A DNA stretch of 39,955 bases from DAOUJW01 sp034421015 (GTDB taxonomy: Bacteria; Chloroflexota; Dehalococcoidia; Lucifugimonadales; UBA2985), in assembly GCA_034421015.1 (NCBI GenBank), contig DAOUKT010000025.1, positions 1 to 39,955 of the forward strand, given 5' to 3'. This document shows, piece after piece, positions 7,190-14,937 of this stretch. Position 1 is the stretch's first letter; every line of letters begins with the position of its first letter. The notes beneath the pieces were generated by a model, which saw only the letters and a list, made by a program, of their open reading frames with translations, was not told the DNA's origin and ran no database searches. Both the position numbers and the translations under genes were made by a program.

Positions 7190-7987
7190 TCAGTCCGTCA
7201 GATTGTTGGACGCCTTGTCCGCCTCGCCTGCGACGCCCTGGGCCACGCGCCTCTTCGAGCTGAGCTTGCCGTACCGGCCCCTGAAGTGGCTCCACCGCAC
7301 GGAGAAGATGTCCTTGAGCATCAGGACGCTGTCCCTGACCGGCTTCACCTTGCTCCCCTCCTCGTAGTACCAGTCAATTGGGACCTCCTTGATGCGCATG
7401 CCGAGTCTCTGGGCAAGGTACAGCACCTCCACGTCGAAGCCGAAGCCGTTGGCGCGCTGGAGGCCGAAGAGTACCTCCGCCGCCTCTGAGTCAAAGCACT
7501 TGAAGCCGCACTGGGTGTCGCCGAAGCCCCTAACCGCCAGAAGCCTGACCACCCAGTTGTAGACGCGGCCCATGAGGTGACGGCGCAGGGGCTCGTGGAA
7601 CCGGCGAGACCCGGGTATCTCCCGTGACCCCATCGCAATGTCGTAGTCGGAAAGGGCCGGGGGCAGGAACCACTCCAGGTGCTCGATGGGCATGGACAGG
7701 TCGGCGTCGGCGATGAACCGGTACCGGCCCACGGCGTTGAGCACGCCCTCCCTCACGGCCGATCCTTTCCCCTTGTGGCTGAGGCTGACCAGGCGAATGC
7801 CGGGATCGTGGTCGGCGGCGGCCTGCACCAGGCTCGCGGTGCCGTCCTCGCTGCCGTCATCGGCGACAACCACCTCCCAGGAGTAGCTCTGACGGCGGAG
7901 GTAGTCCACCACAGTCGACAGGGTCTGGGCAATCCGCACCTCTTCGTTGTATGCGGGTATGACAATGGAAAGGAAAGGTTGCGCCAA
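7190..7987 (-). CDS. Family 2 glycosyltransferase, polyprenyl-phosphate hexosyltransferase type
   Basis: A 265-residue GT-A fold enzyme. The nucleotide-sugar site is visible as SIVIPAYNEEVRIAQTL (residues 7-23) and VVADDGSEDGT, and the metal-binding DADLSMP replaces DxD. The order of motifs and the block GDTQCGFKCF match dolichyl-phosphate-glucose/mannose synthase relatives, which move a sugar from UDP- or GDP-sugar to a lipid carrier at the inner membrane face. It has no transmembrane helices of its own. It is the last gene of the thrB-lysC unit (24-bp gap to the ACT gene), probably for reasons of transcription rather than pathway. Confidence 0.85.
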   Translation of the reverse strand: MAQPFLSIVIPAYNEEVRIAQTLSTVVDYLRRQSYSWEVVVADDGSEDGTASLVQAAADHDPGIRLVSLSHKGKGSAVREGVLNAVGRYRFIADADLSMPIEHLEWFLPPALSDYDIAMGSREIPGSRRFHEPLRRHLMGRVYNWVVRLLAVRGFGDTQCGFKCFDSEAAEVLFGLQRANGFGFDVEVLYLAQRLGMRIKEVPIDWYYEEGSKVKPVRDSVLMLKDIFSVRWSHFRGRYGKLSSKRRVAQGVAGEADKASNNLTD

Positions 7988-8011
7988 GGGAGAGACCGCC
8001 TTCCCCGGACT

Positions 8012-8497
8012 TCAGTCCGCCTCGTCCAGCCGGAAGGACGCGTGCAGAGCGCGCACCGCGTCCTCCACCACGTCCTCGCCCACAATGCAGGTGATGCGTA
8101 TCTCCGACGTGGTGATCATCTCAATGTTCACGTTCGCCTCGAAAAGGGCGCGGAACATCTGGGCCGCGTAGCCGGGATGGTTCTGCATCCCCGTTCCCAC
8201 AATGCTCACCTTGGCCAGACGATTGTCGCTGACGCACTCACGAGCGCCTATGCCTTCCGCAACGGGCCTGACTATGTCCATCGCGGCCGGCAGGTCCGCC
8301 CGCGTGACGGTGAACGTGAGGTCTGTGATGCGCTCCACGCTGGAGTTCTGGACGATGGTGTCCACGCTTATCCCCTGCTGCGCCAGCGGGTCGAAGAGCG
8401 TGGCGGCGATGCCGGGCCTGTCCGGCACTCCCAGCACAGTTATCTTGGCGACGTTCCTGTCGTGGGCTATCCCTCTTACTCGGTTTCTTACTTCCAT
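8012..8497 (-). CDS. Aspartokinase regulatory (ACT) polypeptide
   Basis: A 161-residue protein equal to the C-terminal regulatory part of aspartokinase: two ACT domains (KITVLGVPDRPGIAATLFD at about 18-36 and KVSIVGTGMQNHPGYAAQMF at about 95-115). ACT domains bind the feedback amino acids lysine and/or threonine. It starts only 8 bp after the catalytic ORF stop. In Bacillus aspartokinase II an internal start in one gene yields a separate beta subunit of about this size; here the ACT part is a distinct ORF in another frame. Insertion of one base before the upstream TGA would fuse the two, so a frameshift is the alternative. Confidence 0.85.
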   Translation of the reverse strand: MEVRNRVRGIAHDRNVAKITVLGVPDRPGIAATLFDPLAQQGISVDTIVQNSSVERITDLTFTVTRADLPAAMDIVRPVAEGIGARECVSDNRLAKVSIVGTGMQNHPGYAAQMFRALFEANVNIEMITTSEIRITCIVGEDVVEDAVRALHASFRLDEAD

Positions 8498-8505
8498 ATC
8501 GCTTC

Positions 8506-9234
8506 TCAGTGTATCAGAGTTCCGGGCGCGTCGACAAAGCTGGAAGCGACCATTATGGGCACATTGTAGATGGCTCCAAGCTCTATGGAGCGCGGGTTCA
8601 TCTTTGCGCCGTGCCCGGCGAGCTCCAGCATCTCCTCATAGCCTATCTCGTCCAGCTTTCTGGCGTTGGGCACTACCCTGGGGTCGGCTGTGTAGATGCC
8701 CTCCACATCGGTGTAAATCTCGCACATTTTGGCTTCCAGGCCTGCGGCCAGGGCTATCGCCGTGGTGTCCGACGCCCCGCGGCCCAGGGTGGTTATCTCC
8801 ATCTCCTCAGTGATCCCCTGGAAGCCGGCCACGACGACTATCTTGCCGCTGTCAAGCTCCCTGATAATGCGCTGCGTGTCGATAGACACTATCCTGGCGC
8901 GGGTGTAGTCCGTGCCCGTGGTCTGGATGCCGGCCTGCCCGCCGCTGAGGCCGATGGCGTCGTACCCCATTGAGCGCAGGGCCATGGTGACCAGAGTGCA
9001 GGATACAATCTCACCCGTGGACATCAGCAGCGCCAGCTCCCGGCCGTCCGGCCTCTCGTTTACGGAGTAGGCCAGGTTGATGAGGTCGTCCGTGGTGTCG
9101 CCCATAGCCGACACGACCACCACCACCCGGTTGCCGCCGTCCTTTGCGCGGGCTATGCGACCGGCCACGGCCTTGATTCTCTCGGCGTTGGCAACCGAAC
9201 TCCCGCCGTACTTCTGCACTATAAGATCGCTCAT
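8506..9234 (-). CDS. lysC: Aspartokinase catalytic polypeptide
   Basis: A 242-residue amino-acid-kinase domain that phosphorylates L-aspartate with ATP, the first step to lysine, threonine and methionine. Motifs: VQKYGGSSVAN at the N-terminus (ATP/aspartate site), SAMGDTTDDLI, and TLGRGASDTTAIALAAGL (about 150-170). The ORF stops directly after SSFVDAPGTLIH, where the usual 400-residue enzyme runs on into its ACT domains, which are encoded next (8012-8497). It follows thrB by 10 bp. Either a two-subunit enzyme or a single-base frameshift explains the split. Confidence 0.88.
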   Translation of the reverse strand: MSDLIVQKYGGSSVANAERIKAVAGRIARAKDGGNRVVVVVSAMGDTTDDLINLAYSVNERPDGRELALLMSTGEIVSCTLVTMALRSMGYDAIGLSGGQAGIQTTGTDYTRARIVSIDTQRIIRELDSGKIVVVAGFQGITEEMEITTLGRGASDTTAIALAAGLEAKMCEIYTDVEGIYTADPRVVPNARKLDEIGYEEMLELAGHGAKMNPRSIELGAIYNVPIMVASSFVDAPGTLIH

Positions 9235-9244
9235 GTCCGCTCCG

Positions 9245-10156
9245 TCACTCCATTGAAACTACGTGGGCCCCCAGGGTTGTGGGACTTGTGACCCTGATGT
9301 CCCCGGATACGCCCACTTTGTCTGCGGCGTTTATCATCTCATATCCTACGGTCATTGGCCTGGCGGTCGTCAGGGCCATGACGCTGGAGCCTCCCCCGGA
9401 GAGGAAAGCCCCCGCCGCGCCCGCGTCAAGGGCGGCGCGTATGACGTACTTCATGGCCGGGAATATGGCCTGCCGCGCCGGCTGGTGAAGCGCGTCCTGG
9501 GTAGCCACCCTGAGCTTGTCCGCCCGGCCCGTGGACAGGCCGTTCACCAGCAGCGCCGTTCTTCCCAGATTGTACACCGCTTCCTGTCGGCTGACCATCT
9601 CCGGCAGGACGGACCGCGCCTGGCTGGTGGCCATTGGGACGTCCGGCACAAATACGACGGCCATGAGGTGGGGCGGAAAGGGCACCGAGTCCGACACGAC
9701 CCTGCCCTCGTCGTGGACCACCACCTGGCAGCCTCCAAGCAGCGCCGGCGCGACGTTGTCGCCGTGGCCCTCCATCTCAACCGCGATGTCAAGCAGGCCG
9801 TCCTGGTCCAGCGGCCGGCGGCAGAGGGCGTTGGCCGCCACAAGGCCCCCGACTATGGCGGCGGCGCTGCTTCCAAGGCCCCGCGCCAGGGGGATGCGAT
9901 TGCGGCAAGCGATGGACATCGGCGCAGGCTCCTCGCCGGCCGCGTCGAAGGCGGCGCGCGCGGCCCGGTAGACAAGGTTGTCCTCCGCCGCGCTCAAAGA
10001 GCCCTCTCCCTCTCCCCGGACGTTGACGGCAGGGCGCGATGACGGGCTGATGCAAACGTCGTTCCACCAGTCCAGGGCCATGCCCAGACAATCGAAGCCG
10101 GGGCCAAGGTTGGCGGTTGTGGCGGGAACTCGTACGGCGACTGATCGGTTTTCCAT
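9245..10156 (-). CDS. thrB: Homoserine kinase
   Basis: A 303-residue GHMP-family kinase that makes O-phosphohomoserine for threonine synthesis. The start VRVPATTANLGPGFDCLGMALDW... (first blocks seen as ATTANLGPGFDCLG) and the phosphate-binding loop PLARGLGSSAAAIVGG (about 88-103) are characteristic, as is GAFLSGGGSSVMAL near the C-terminus. It heads the minus-strand unit thrB-lysC-ACT-glycosyltransferase. Length is normal for the family. No thrC or hom gene is in the window. Confidence 0.93.
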   Translation of the reverse strand: MENRSVAVRVPATTANLGPGFDCLGMALDWWNDVCISPSSRPAVNVRGEGEGSLSAAEDNLVYRAARAAFDAAGEEPAPMSIACRNRIPLARGLGSSAAAIVGGLVAANALCRRPLDQDGLLDIAVEMEGHGDNVAPALLGGCQVVVHDEGRVVSDSVPFPPHLMAVVFVPDVPMATSQARSVLPEMVSRQEAVYNLGRTALLVNGLSTGRADKLRVATQDALHQPARQAIFPAMKYVIRAALDAGAAGAFLSGGGSSVMALTTARPMTVGYEMINAADKVGVSGDIRVTSPTTLGAHVVSME

Positions 10157-10352
10157 GATGACAAGCGCGGCTAAGTATACAGGGCGCCTATTCGCGATTC
10201 AAGAAATGCGGTTTCTCAAGGGCTTCAGCGCGAAGTCATTACAAATCTTACAATTTGCCGCGGGTACTATGCTAATTCGTTGACGTGGGGTAGACTGGGC
10301 GTCACTAACTGCACTTTGAGGGCTAGAGAGCGCAAGGCTTCAGGAGGTGGTC

Positions 10353-10853
10353 ATGGCAACGTTCAGTCAGATTGGTCGAGGAGCGGTCTACACGCCACGC
10401 GCAACGCGCAAGGCGATTGAGCAGGAGCTAGTCGAGAGTTTCCTCAACAGGGCCGCCGCCCTGGGCATTCATCCTACGCCCCTGTCGCTGCGACAGCTGA
10501 AGAAGGGACTCTTCAGCTTCATGTACACCTCGGACGTCTACCACGTGTCGTGGCGCAAGGAGATCAGCGTCAGCATTCCGGGAATCCTGCGCTTCACGGT
10601 GGGCATCCCCAGGAGCGGGACCTTCGCCAAGTACGACGCCAACAGGGTGCTGATGAGCGTGGAGGCGGAGGCCCTGCGCCAGCCGCTGTCGACGCTGTGG
10701 GAGATCGAGGAGACGGCGGTGCTGGCCGAGGAGGTAGACCCGATTCTGGCCGTCAAGGTGGCCGGCCACTGGTTCGAGGTGTACCGGTGGCTGAAGCGCC
10801 CCTACCAGCTCACAGACCAGGAGGCGGAGCACATGGCGCGCCTCTGGCGGTGA
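10353..10853 (+). CDS. Hypothetical protein, 166 residues
   Basis: I do not recognise a family. The start ATG 10353 is set by a strong Shine-Dalgarno AGGAGG at 10342-10347. The protein is soluble: a helical N-terminus (RATRKAIEQELVESFLNRAAA), a central beta-rich part (LFSFMYTSDVYHVSWRKEIS, ILRFTVGIPRSG) and a C-terminal helical tail (WFEVYRWLKRPYQLTDQEAE). Its last coding bases, 10795-10830, are repeated with one mismatch at 11518-11553, downstream of the PurO-like gene. Divergent from thrB across a 190-bp promoter region. Confidence 0.65.
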   Translation: MATFSQIGRGAVYTPRATRKAIEQELVESFLNRAAALGIHPTPLSLRQLKKGLFSFMYTSDVYHVSWRKEISVSIPGILRFTVGIPRSGTFAKYDANRVLMSVEAEALRQPLSTLWEIEETAVLAEEVDPILAVKVAGHWFEVYRWLKRPYQLTDQEAEHMARLWR

Positions 10854-11553
10854 ACCCGGTCGTTACGCGGAGAGTCATTTGTACCTCGGTAGAAGCGTTT
10901 GCCTGGGCAAGACCCTAGACGGTAGAAACCTGGCCATATACAGGGTTTCTTCTCGCTCATTCCCGAATCGTATGGCCAAGCATGATGGCGATGCCGTGTC
11001 CATTGTGGCAAAGCCGGGCGCATCCGGAAGTGAAACGAGTAATCCCTATATCTTCTACAACTGCGCGCGCCTGCTTCCCGACCATATCGTGATCAGCAAT
11101 GGCACACACACTGATGCGATAGCTGAAAAGCTCAGCGCGGGATACCCTGAAAGAGACGCTCTGGCCCTGGCGCTCTTGGCCCTGGATTACGAACGAGACG
11201 ACTACAACACCCCTAGAATCGCAGCAGTAGTTGGGAGGCATGGTTCCACGGGCTGGTTTGGCTCTATCCGGCCTGACTCTATTGAGATAAGAGAGTTGCC
11301 GCTTAACATCGGTCAAGTCACTTACGTTGCTACGTATGAGTTGATGGACATCAGCCCGGCCAAGATTATCCCGATAACCGAGGGCGATGCTTCATCAATA
11401 GCTCAGGCCGCCCTTGACGGCCCGGGGTTCAGAGAATTCGAGAGGCCAGTAGTTGCGGTTGCAATAGTTGCAACTGAAGATGCCGTAGAAGTGGGGATAA
11501 GGGAAACGATTCAGTAGAGCGCCCCTACCAGCTCACAGACCAAGAGGCGGAGC
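10795..11553. repeat. 36-bp direct repeats bracketing the PurO-like gene
   Basis: Positions 10795-10830 and 11518-11553 match in 35 of 36 bases (both begin AGCGCCCCTACCAGCTCACA). The first lies inside the end of the upstream gene; the second is a dead fragment after the PurO-like stop codon. Confidence 0.85.
10879..11517 (+). CDS. IMP cyclohydrolase-like protein, archaeal PurO type
   Basis: A 212-residue protein of the PurO/IMP_cyclohyd family: starts MYLGRSVCLGKT, then YRVSSRSFPNR (about 21-31), NPYIFYNCAR, and ISNGTHTDAI. PurO closes FAICAR to IMP, the final step of purine synthesis, in many archaea; most bacteria use PurH. Start is TTG 10879 with GGAGAG upstream. It lies 25 bp behind the previous gene and is bracketed by a 36-bp duplication of that gene's 3' end, suggesting it was inserted there. 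A related role distinct from purine synthesis cannot be excluded. Confidence 0.78.
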   Translation: MYLGRSVCLGKTLDGRNLAIYRVSSRSFPNRMAKHDGDAVSIVAKPGASGSETSNPYIFYNCARLLPDHIVISNGTHTDAIAEKLSAGYPERDALALALLALDYERDDYNTPRIAAVVGRHGSTGWFGSIRPDSIEIRELPLNIGQVTYVATYELMDISPAKIIPITEGDASSIAQAALDGPGFREFERPVVAVAIVATEDAVEVGIRETIQ

Positions 11554-11615
11554 GCTTGGAGCGGTAGGTGGTGGTGAGGGGGATATAGTTGGGATTTTGT
11601 AGTATGTCAGTTAAA

Positions 11616-12347
11616 CTACGGGTGCAAGTACTTGACGGGATTAGCTGAGCCTTTCTTGCGATATTCCTCTGGTACGCGTTTCCCTACGTACTTGTCCCTA
11701 ATTTGTGGTTCAGCCTCTTCGCCTACGAAACCGTATCTGCCTGGAATGTCATCCCTGAAGTTCCCTCCACTTGCGGTAAGCCATTGTTTAGGTCTGAAGG
11801 CACCCTTAACCACTCCTCTAACGTGCGCCAGAACGAGCTTGTATCTTCTGGCTTTCTCCACATTGATTCTCCAGACACCCTGAACTGCTTCATATACGCC
11901 GCGCTCTCTCCAGAGATTTCCAATTGATATCAATATCAGAGGTTCCCCAGTCTCGAAGACCTCAGCTTTGTGCTCTGCAATGATCTCTGACACGTGGCGG
12001 CTGCCCCTGTCCTTGGATCCATGTCCGGTAGCCTTGTTTAGAAGTCCTGGGTAAGCGTCAATTAGCGCAGCTTCCACTTCGTAAGCTGTTGCCGGTGTAG
12101 CTATACCATGGCGGTGGATTACATGGCTAACGTCTAGACCTGCCGCCTGTATTTCGTGAATACGTTGCTGCTTGGGATCAGCGGTATGGGTGTCGAGATC
12201 GCCAATTATACCCCTAGCGTGTTCGAAGACGCGGTTGCCTTGGCCTTTTCCGACGTAGAAAGTTTCTCCATTACGCGGGTCGATAAGCCTATAGACGTAC
12301 CATTTAAGCTCTTCTAACACCTCTGTTGGGAATCCATCCAGAGCCAT
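11616..12347 (-). CDS. GIY-YIG domain protein, LEM-3-like
   Basis: A 243-residue protein. The GIY-YIG nuclease core is at residues 15-100: WYVYRLIDPRNGETFYVGKG with the paired Y-x-Y and Y-V-G strands, R39 in GNRVFEHA, and the late acidic EVEAALIDAY. This is the LEM-3/Ankle1-like branch common in stand-alone prokaryotic proteins. The C-terminal 120 residues (WRINVEKARRYKLVLAHVRG) look like the PUA/EVE-like 'transcription-factor-less' tail often fused to it. A DNA-cleaving role is inferred from family. It lies between the PurO-like insert and the orphan hicB, in accessory-looking, lower-GC sequence. Confidence 0.75.
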   Translation of the reverse strand: MALDGFPTEVLEELKWYVYRLIDPRNGETFYVGKGQGNRVFEHARGIIGDLDTHTADPKQQRIHEIQAAGLDVSHVIHRHGIATPATAYEVEAALIDAYPGLLNKATGHGSKDRGSRHVSEIIAEHKAEVFETGEPLILISIGNLWRERGVYEAVQGVWRINVEKARRYKLVLAHVRGVVKGAFRPKQWLTASGGNFRDDIPGRYGFVGEEAEPQIRDKYVGKRVPEEYRKKGSANPVKYLHP

Positions 12348-12377
12348 ACTTCCTCCCTACAATTATGCGTTTTGGCT

Positions 12378-12445
12378 CTCCCCCAGGCGCGCCAACGTGT
12401 CCACGCCATTGTCGCCGCGGCCGCTAAGGCAGACTAGGACAATCG
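12378..12445 (-). pseudogene. Duplicated 3' end of trpB
   Basis: 68 bp matching the true trpB end (12683-12750) with five mismatches; both read CTCCCCCAGGCGCGCC at their left end. It carries no start and is a remnant. The orphan hicB lies between the two copies. Confidence 0.88.
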
Positions 12446-12449
12446 TCTC

Positions 12450-12653
12450 CTATACTGGAACCTCTTCCCCGGATGCAATCAGATGCTCCACAAGCAACTC
12501 CGCAGCTTCCTGCAACGCCGCTAAGGCTTCCTCTCTGGTGTGCCCCCAGGTGCTGCAAGCTGGAATGGAATCGAGCCAGGCGCTCCACCGGCCATCGTCC
12601 TGCTCTCTCACTGTGCCTCTGAAGGTGTATGCCTTGGTTCCGCCCTCTGCCAT
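12450..12653 (-). CDS. Orphan HicB-type antitoxin
   Basis: A 67-residue HicB protein about 90 percent identical by eye to the first 67 residues of the hicB at 1273-1506 (shared TFRGTVREQDDGRWSAWLDS). It ends at EEVPV, about ten residues early, through a TAG, and no hicA follows. The 5' flank (ACCTCCTTG.. on the plus strand) is shared with the other copy for about 17 bp. It sits between a trpB remnant and the true trpB end. It may still bind HicA from the other locus and act as an extra antidote; that is inference. Confidence 0.7.
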   Translation of the reverse strand: MAEGGTKAYTFRGTVREQDDGRWSAWLDSIPACSTWGHTREEALAALQEAAELLVEHLIASGEEVPV

Positions 12654-12679
12654 TGGGACCTCCTTGCTCGTCCGCGCCC

Positions 12680-13876
12680 CTACTCCCCCAGGCGCGCCAC
12701 CGTGTCCACGTCCTTGTCGCCGCGGCCGCTGAGGCAGACCAGGACAATCGAGTCCTGAGACAGCGTCGGGGCCAGTTGGCTGACGTAGTAGATGGCGTGG
12801 GCCGGCTCCAGGGCCGGAATGATGCCCTCGGCGCGTGAGAGTAGGTGGAAGCCCTCCAGGGCCTCCGCGTCCGTAACGGCGGTGTACTCCGCACGCTCGG
12901 TGTCCTTCAGATGACTGTGCTCCGGCCCGACGCCCGGGTAGTCCAGGCCCGCGGATATGCTGTGGGTCTCCGTGACCTGGCCGTGCTCGTCCTGTAGCAG
13001 GTAGGACATCGAGCCGTGAAGCACCCCGGGCCTACCGGCAACCAGCGTAGACGCATGGCTCCCGGAATCGACGCCCATGCCGCCGGCCTCAACGCCCACC
13101 AGCTTGACCCCGGTGTCGTCAATGAAGGGGTAGAAGAGGCCTATGGAGTTGCTCCCGCCGCCGACGCACGCCACGGCGTAGTCCGGCAGCCGCCCCTCGG
13201 CCTCCAGCATTTGCCTGCGCGCCTCCGACCCAATCACAGACTGGAAGTCCCGCACCATCATCGGGTACGGGTGAGGCCCCACCGCGCTGCCCAGCAGGTA
13301 ATGCGTCGACTCCACATTGGTGACCCAGTCGCGGATGGCCTCGTTGATAGCGTCCTTGAGCGTTCGGCTTCCGGCAGTCACAGCCCTCACCTCCGCTCCA
13401 AGCAGGCGCATGCGATAGACGTTGATGGCCTGTCGTCGCATGTCCTCTTCCCCCATGTACACCACGCACTCCAGCCCCAGCATGGCGCATGCGGTGGCCG
13501 TAGCGACCCCGTGCTGGCCCGCGCCCGTCTCAGCGATGATGCGGCCCTTGCCCATACGCTGTGCCAGAAGCGCCTGGCCCAGGGCGTTGTTTATCTTGTG
13601 CGCGCCCGTATGGGTGAGGTCCTCGCGCTTCAGGTAGATGCGCGCGCCGCCGAATCGCTCCGTCAGGTTGCTGGCGAAGTAAAGGGGTGTCGGCCTGCCG
13701 GAGTAGTGGGTGTTGTAGTCGGAAAGACGGCTTTGGAAGTCCGGGGACTCCTTCGATTCCGCGTAGGCCTTCTCAAGCTCCTCCAGGGCCGACATCAGGG
13801 TCTCCGGCACAAAGCGGCCCCCGTAAGGCCCGAAGTGGCCCAGGGAATCGGGGAAGGTGGCTTTTTCTGTAGTCAT
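12680..13876 (-). CDS. trpB: Tryptophan synthase beta chain
   Basis: A 398-residue PLP enzyme that condenses indole and serine to tryptophan. The PLP lysine lies in HTGAHKINNALGQALLA (about 87-103), followed by ETGAGQHGVATATACA and the phosphate-binding CVGGGSNSIG. Length and the start GHFGPYGGRFVPETLM match the trpB1 form that pairs with TrpA, yet no trpA follows: a trpB tail remnant, hicB and GIY-YIG genes lie there. Upstream, a 330-bp repeat-filled gap separates it from trpF, so it may have its own promoter. Confidence 0.96.
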   Translation of the reverse strand: MTTEKATFPDSLGHFGPYGGRFVPETLMSALEELEKAYAESKESPDFQSRLSDYNTHYSGRPTPLYFASNLTERFGGARIYLKREDLTHTGAHKINNALGQALLAQRMGKGRIIAETGAGQHGVATATACAMLGLECVVYMGEEDMRRQAINVYRMRLLGAEVRAVTAGSRTLKDAINEAIRDWVTNVESTHYLLGSAVGPHPYPMMVRDFQSVIGSEARRQMLEAEGRLPDYAVACVGGGSNSIGLFYPFIDDTGVKLVGVEAGGMGVDSGSHASTLVAGRPGVLHGSMSYLLQDEHGQVTETHSISAGLDYPGVGPEHSHLKDTERAEYTAVTDAEALEGFHLLSRAEGIIPALEPAHAIYYVSQLAPTLSQDSIVLVCLSGRGDKDVDTVARLGE

Positions 13877-13940
13877 ATCCTTACTTTCCGGAGACCTTTG
13901 GATAGCTGCGGCATTGTGCCCAAAAGAAGCATCCCAACTG

Positions 13941-14071
13941 TCATTCTGAACGGAGCCCCTCGGCTACGCTCAGGGTAAACTACGCGGAGTGAAGAATCCA
14001 AAGCCTCTGCCCGCAAAGCTGTGAAATCTTCAATTAGCCCCTTTGGATTCTTCGCCTTCGGCTCAGAATGA
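13941..14071. repeat. Inverted-repeat element between trpB and trpF
   Basis: Nested inverted repeats: TCATTCTGA at 13941-13949 pairs with TCAGAATGA at 14063-14071, and GAAGAATCCAAAG at 13991-14003 pairs with CTTTGGATTCTTC at 14041-14053. It resembles the mobile palindromic repeats common in Chloroflexota genomes. The whole 330-bp gap 13877-14206 holds this element, the palindrome at 14128-14156 and a duplicated trpB start; no gene. Confidence 0.75.
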
Positions 14072-14127
14072 CATTCAACAGAGGCGCCGCTCTGGTTACG
14101 CAAAGCCAAGCCGCCTAGGGTAGTACG

Positions 14128-14156
14128 CTTTAGATTCCCGCTTTCGCGGGAATGAC
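14128..14156. repeat. Short palindromic repeat
   Basis: ATTCCCGCTTTCGCGGGAAT palindrome followed by GACGAG, same family as 249-268, 16821-16907, 34763-34957 and 39843-39955. Confidence 0.75.
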
Positions 14157-14206
14157 GAGATTGTAGGGATCTTTCTGTAGTCATTTCCTTGTCTTCTGTG
14201 AGGCCG

Positions 14207-14890
14207 TCACGCCCCCGCGCTCTGCTTCAGCAACGCGTCCGCGCGCCTCACCTGCTCAATGAAATCTACGATTTTGGCCGCGTCCTTACGGCCGTCGGTC
14301 TCGACGCCGCTGGACACGTCCAGGCCCCATGACCTGACCTCGCGCACGGCCTCTGCCACGTTGTCCCGGTTCAGCCCACCGGCCAGGAGCAGCGGGTGCT
14401 CACGGGCCAGGGTCCGGGCCACGTCCCAGTCGAAGACCTGGCCGGTGCCGCCGAGAACGCCCTGCTTGAAGGTGTCCAGCATGCACATGTGGCCCTCGTT
14501 CCGGTAGAGAGCAATGCCCTCGCGCACCTCGGTCAGTACCTCCTCAGCCGGGGCGTCGCTCCTGACGTGGAACACCTTGATCACCGGCTTCTTCACCTGT
14601 CGGCAGAAGTCCGGGGACTCGCTGCCGGACAGCTGGGCCATATCCAGGTCGCAGAGAGTCAGGACGTGTTCCACCTCTTCAAGGGGCTGGTTTGCGAAGA
14701 CGCCAACCCACCGTGGGCCGTCGCTGCCCCAGCGGTCGCGGAAGGTCTGGACCAGTTGCCTGGCCTCATCCACGTCGACGTAGCGTCTGCTGCGCGGCTC
14801 AAAGACGATGCCCAGGAAGTCGGCGCCCGCCTCCGCGGCCGCGAGCGCGTCGTCGATGTCCCTGAGCCCGCAAATCTTTACCTTGGTCAC
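14207..14890 (-). CDS. trpF: Phosphoribosylanthranilate isomerase
   Basis: A 227-residue TIM-barrel enzyme that isomerises phosphoribosylanthranilate to CdRP. The start VTKVKICGLRDIDDALAAA carries the catalytic cysteine in KICGL; GADFLGIVFEPRSRRY, LAGGLNRDNV and SWGLDVSSGVE follow in family order. I chose GTG 14890, where the conserved sequence begins and AAGGGGA lies upstream. A GTG at 14941 overlaps the trpC stop (GTGA) and would add 17 unconserved residues; coupling makes it a serious alternative. Follows trpC. Confidence 0.92.
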   Translation of the reverse strand: MTKVKICGLRDIDDALAAAEAGADFLGIVFEPRSRRYVDVDEARQLVQTFRDRWGSDGPRWVGVFANQPLEEVEHVLTLCDLDMAQLSGSESPDFCRQVKKPVIKVFHVRSDAPAEEVLTEVREGIALYRNEGHMCMLDTFKQGVLGGTGQVFDWDVARTLAREHPLLLAGGLNRDNVAEAVREVRSWGLDVSSGVETDGRKDAAKIVDFIEQVRRADALLKQSAGA

Positions 14891-14937
14891 TGATGAAGTT
14901 CCCCTTCGGAATAGTTCGATGCTCACGCCCGACAGCC

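Larger units (their letters stand above)
13864..14190. repeat. 19-bp direct repeats of the trpB start region
   Basis: 13864-13882 (the trpB start codon and ribosome-binding region) and 14172-14190 match in 18 of 19 bases (TTTCTGTAGTCAT-N-TCCTT). The repeats bracket two palindromic elements, as if these were inserted with duplication of the gene edge. Confidence 0.7.

Noticed and set aside
8498..8508. TGA ending the aspartokinase catalytic ORF as another Sec codon
   Set aside because: Readthrough reaches a TAA within five codons, and the position is a domain linker, not a Cys site.
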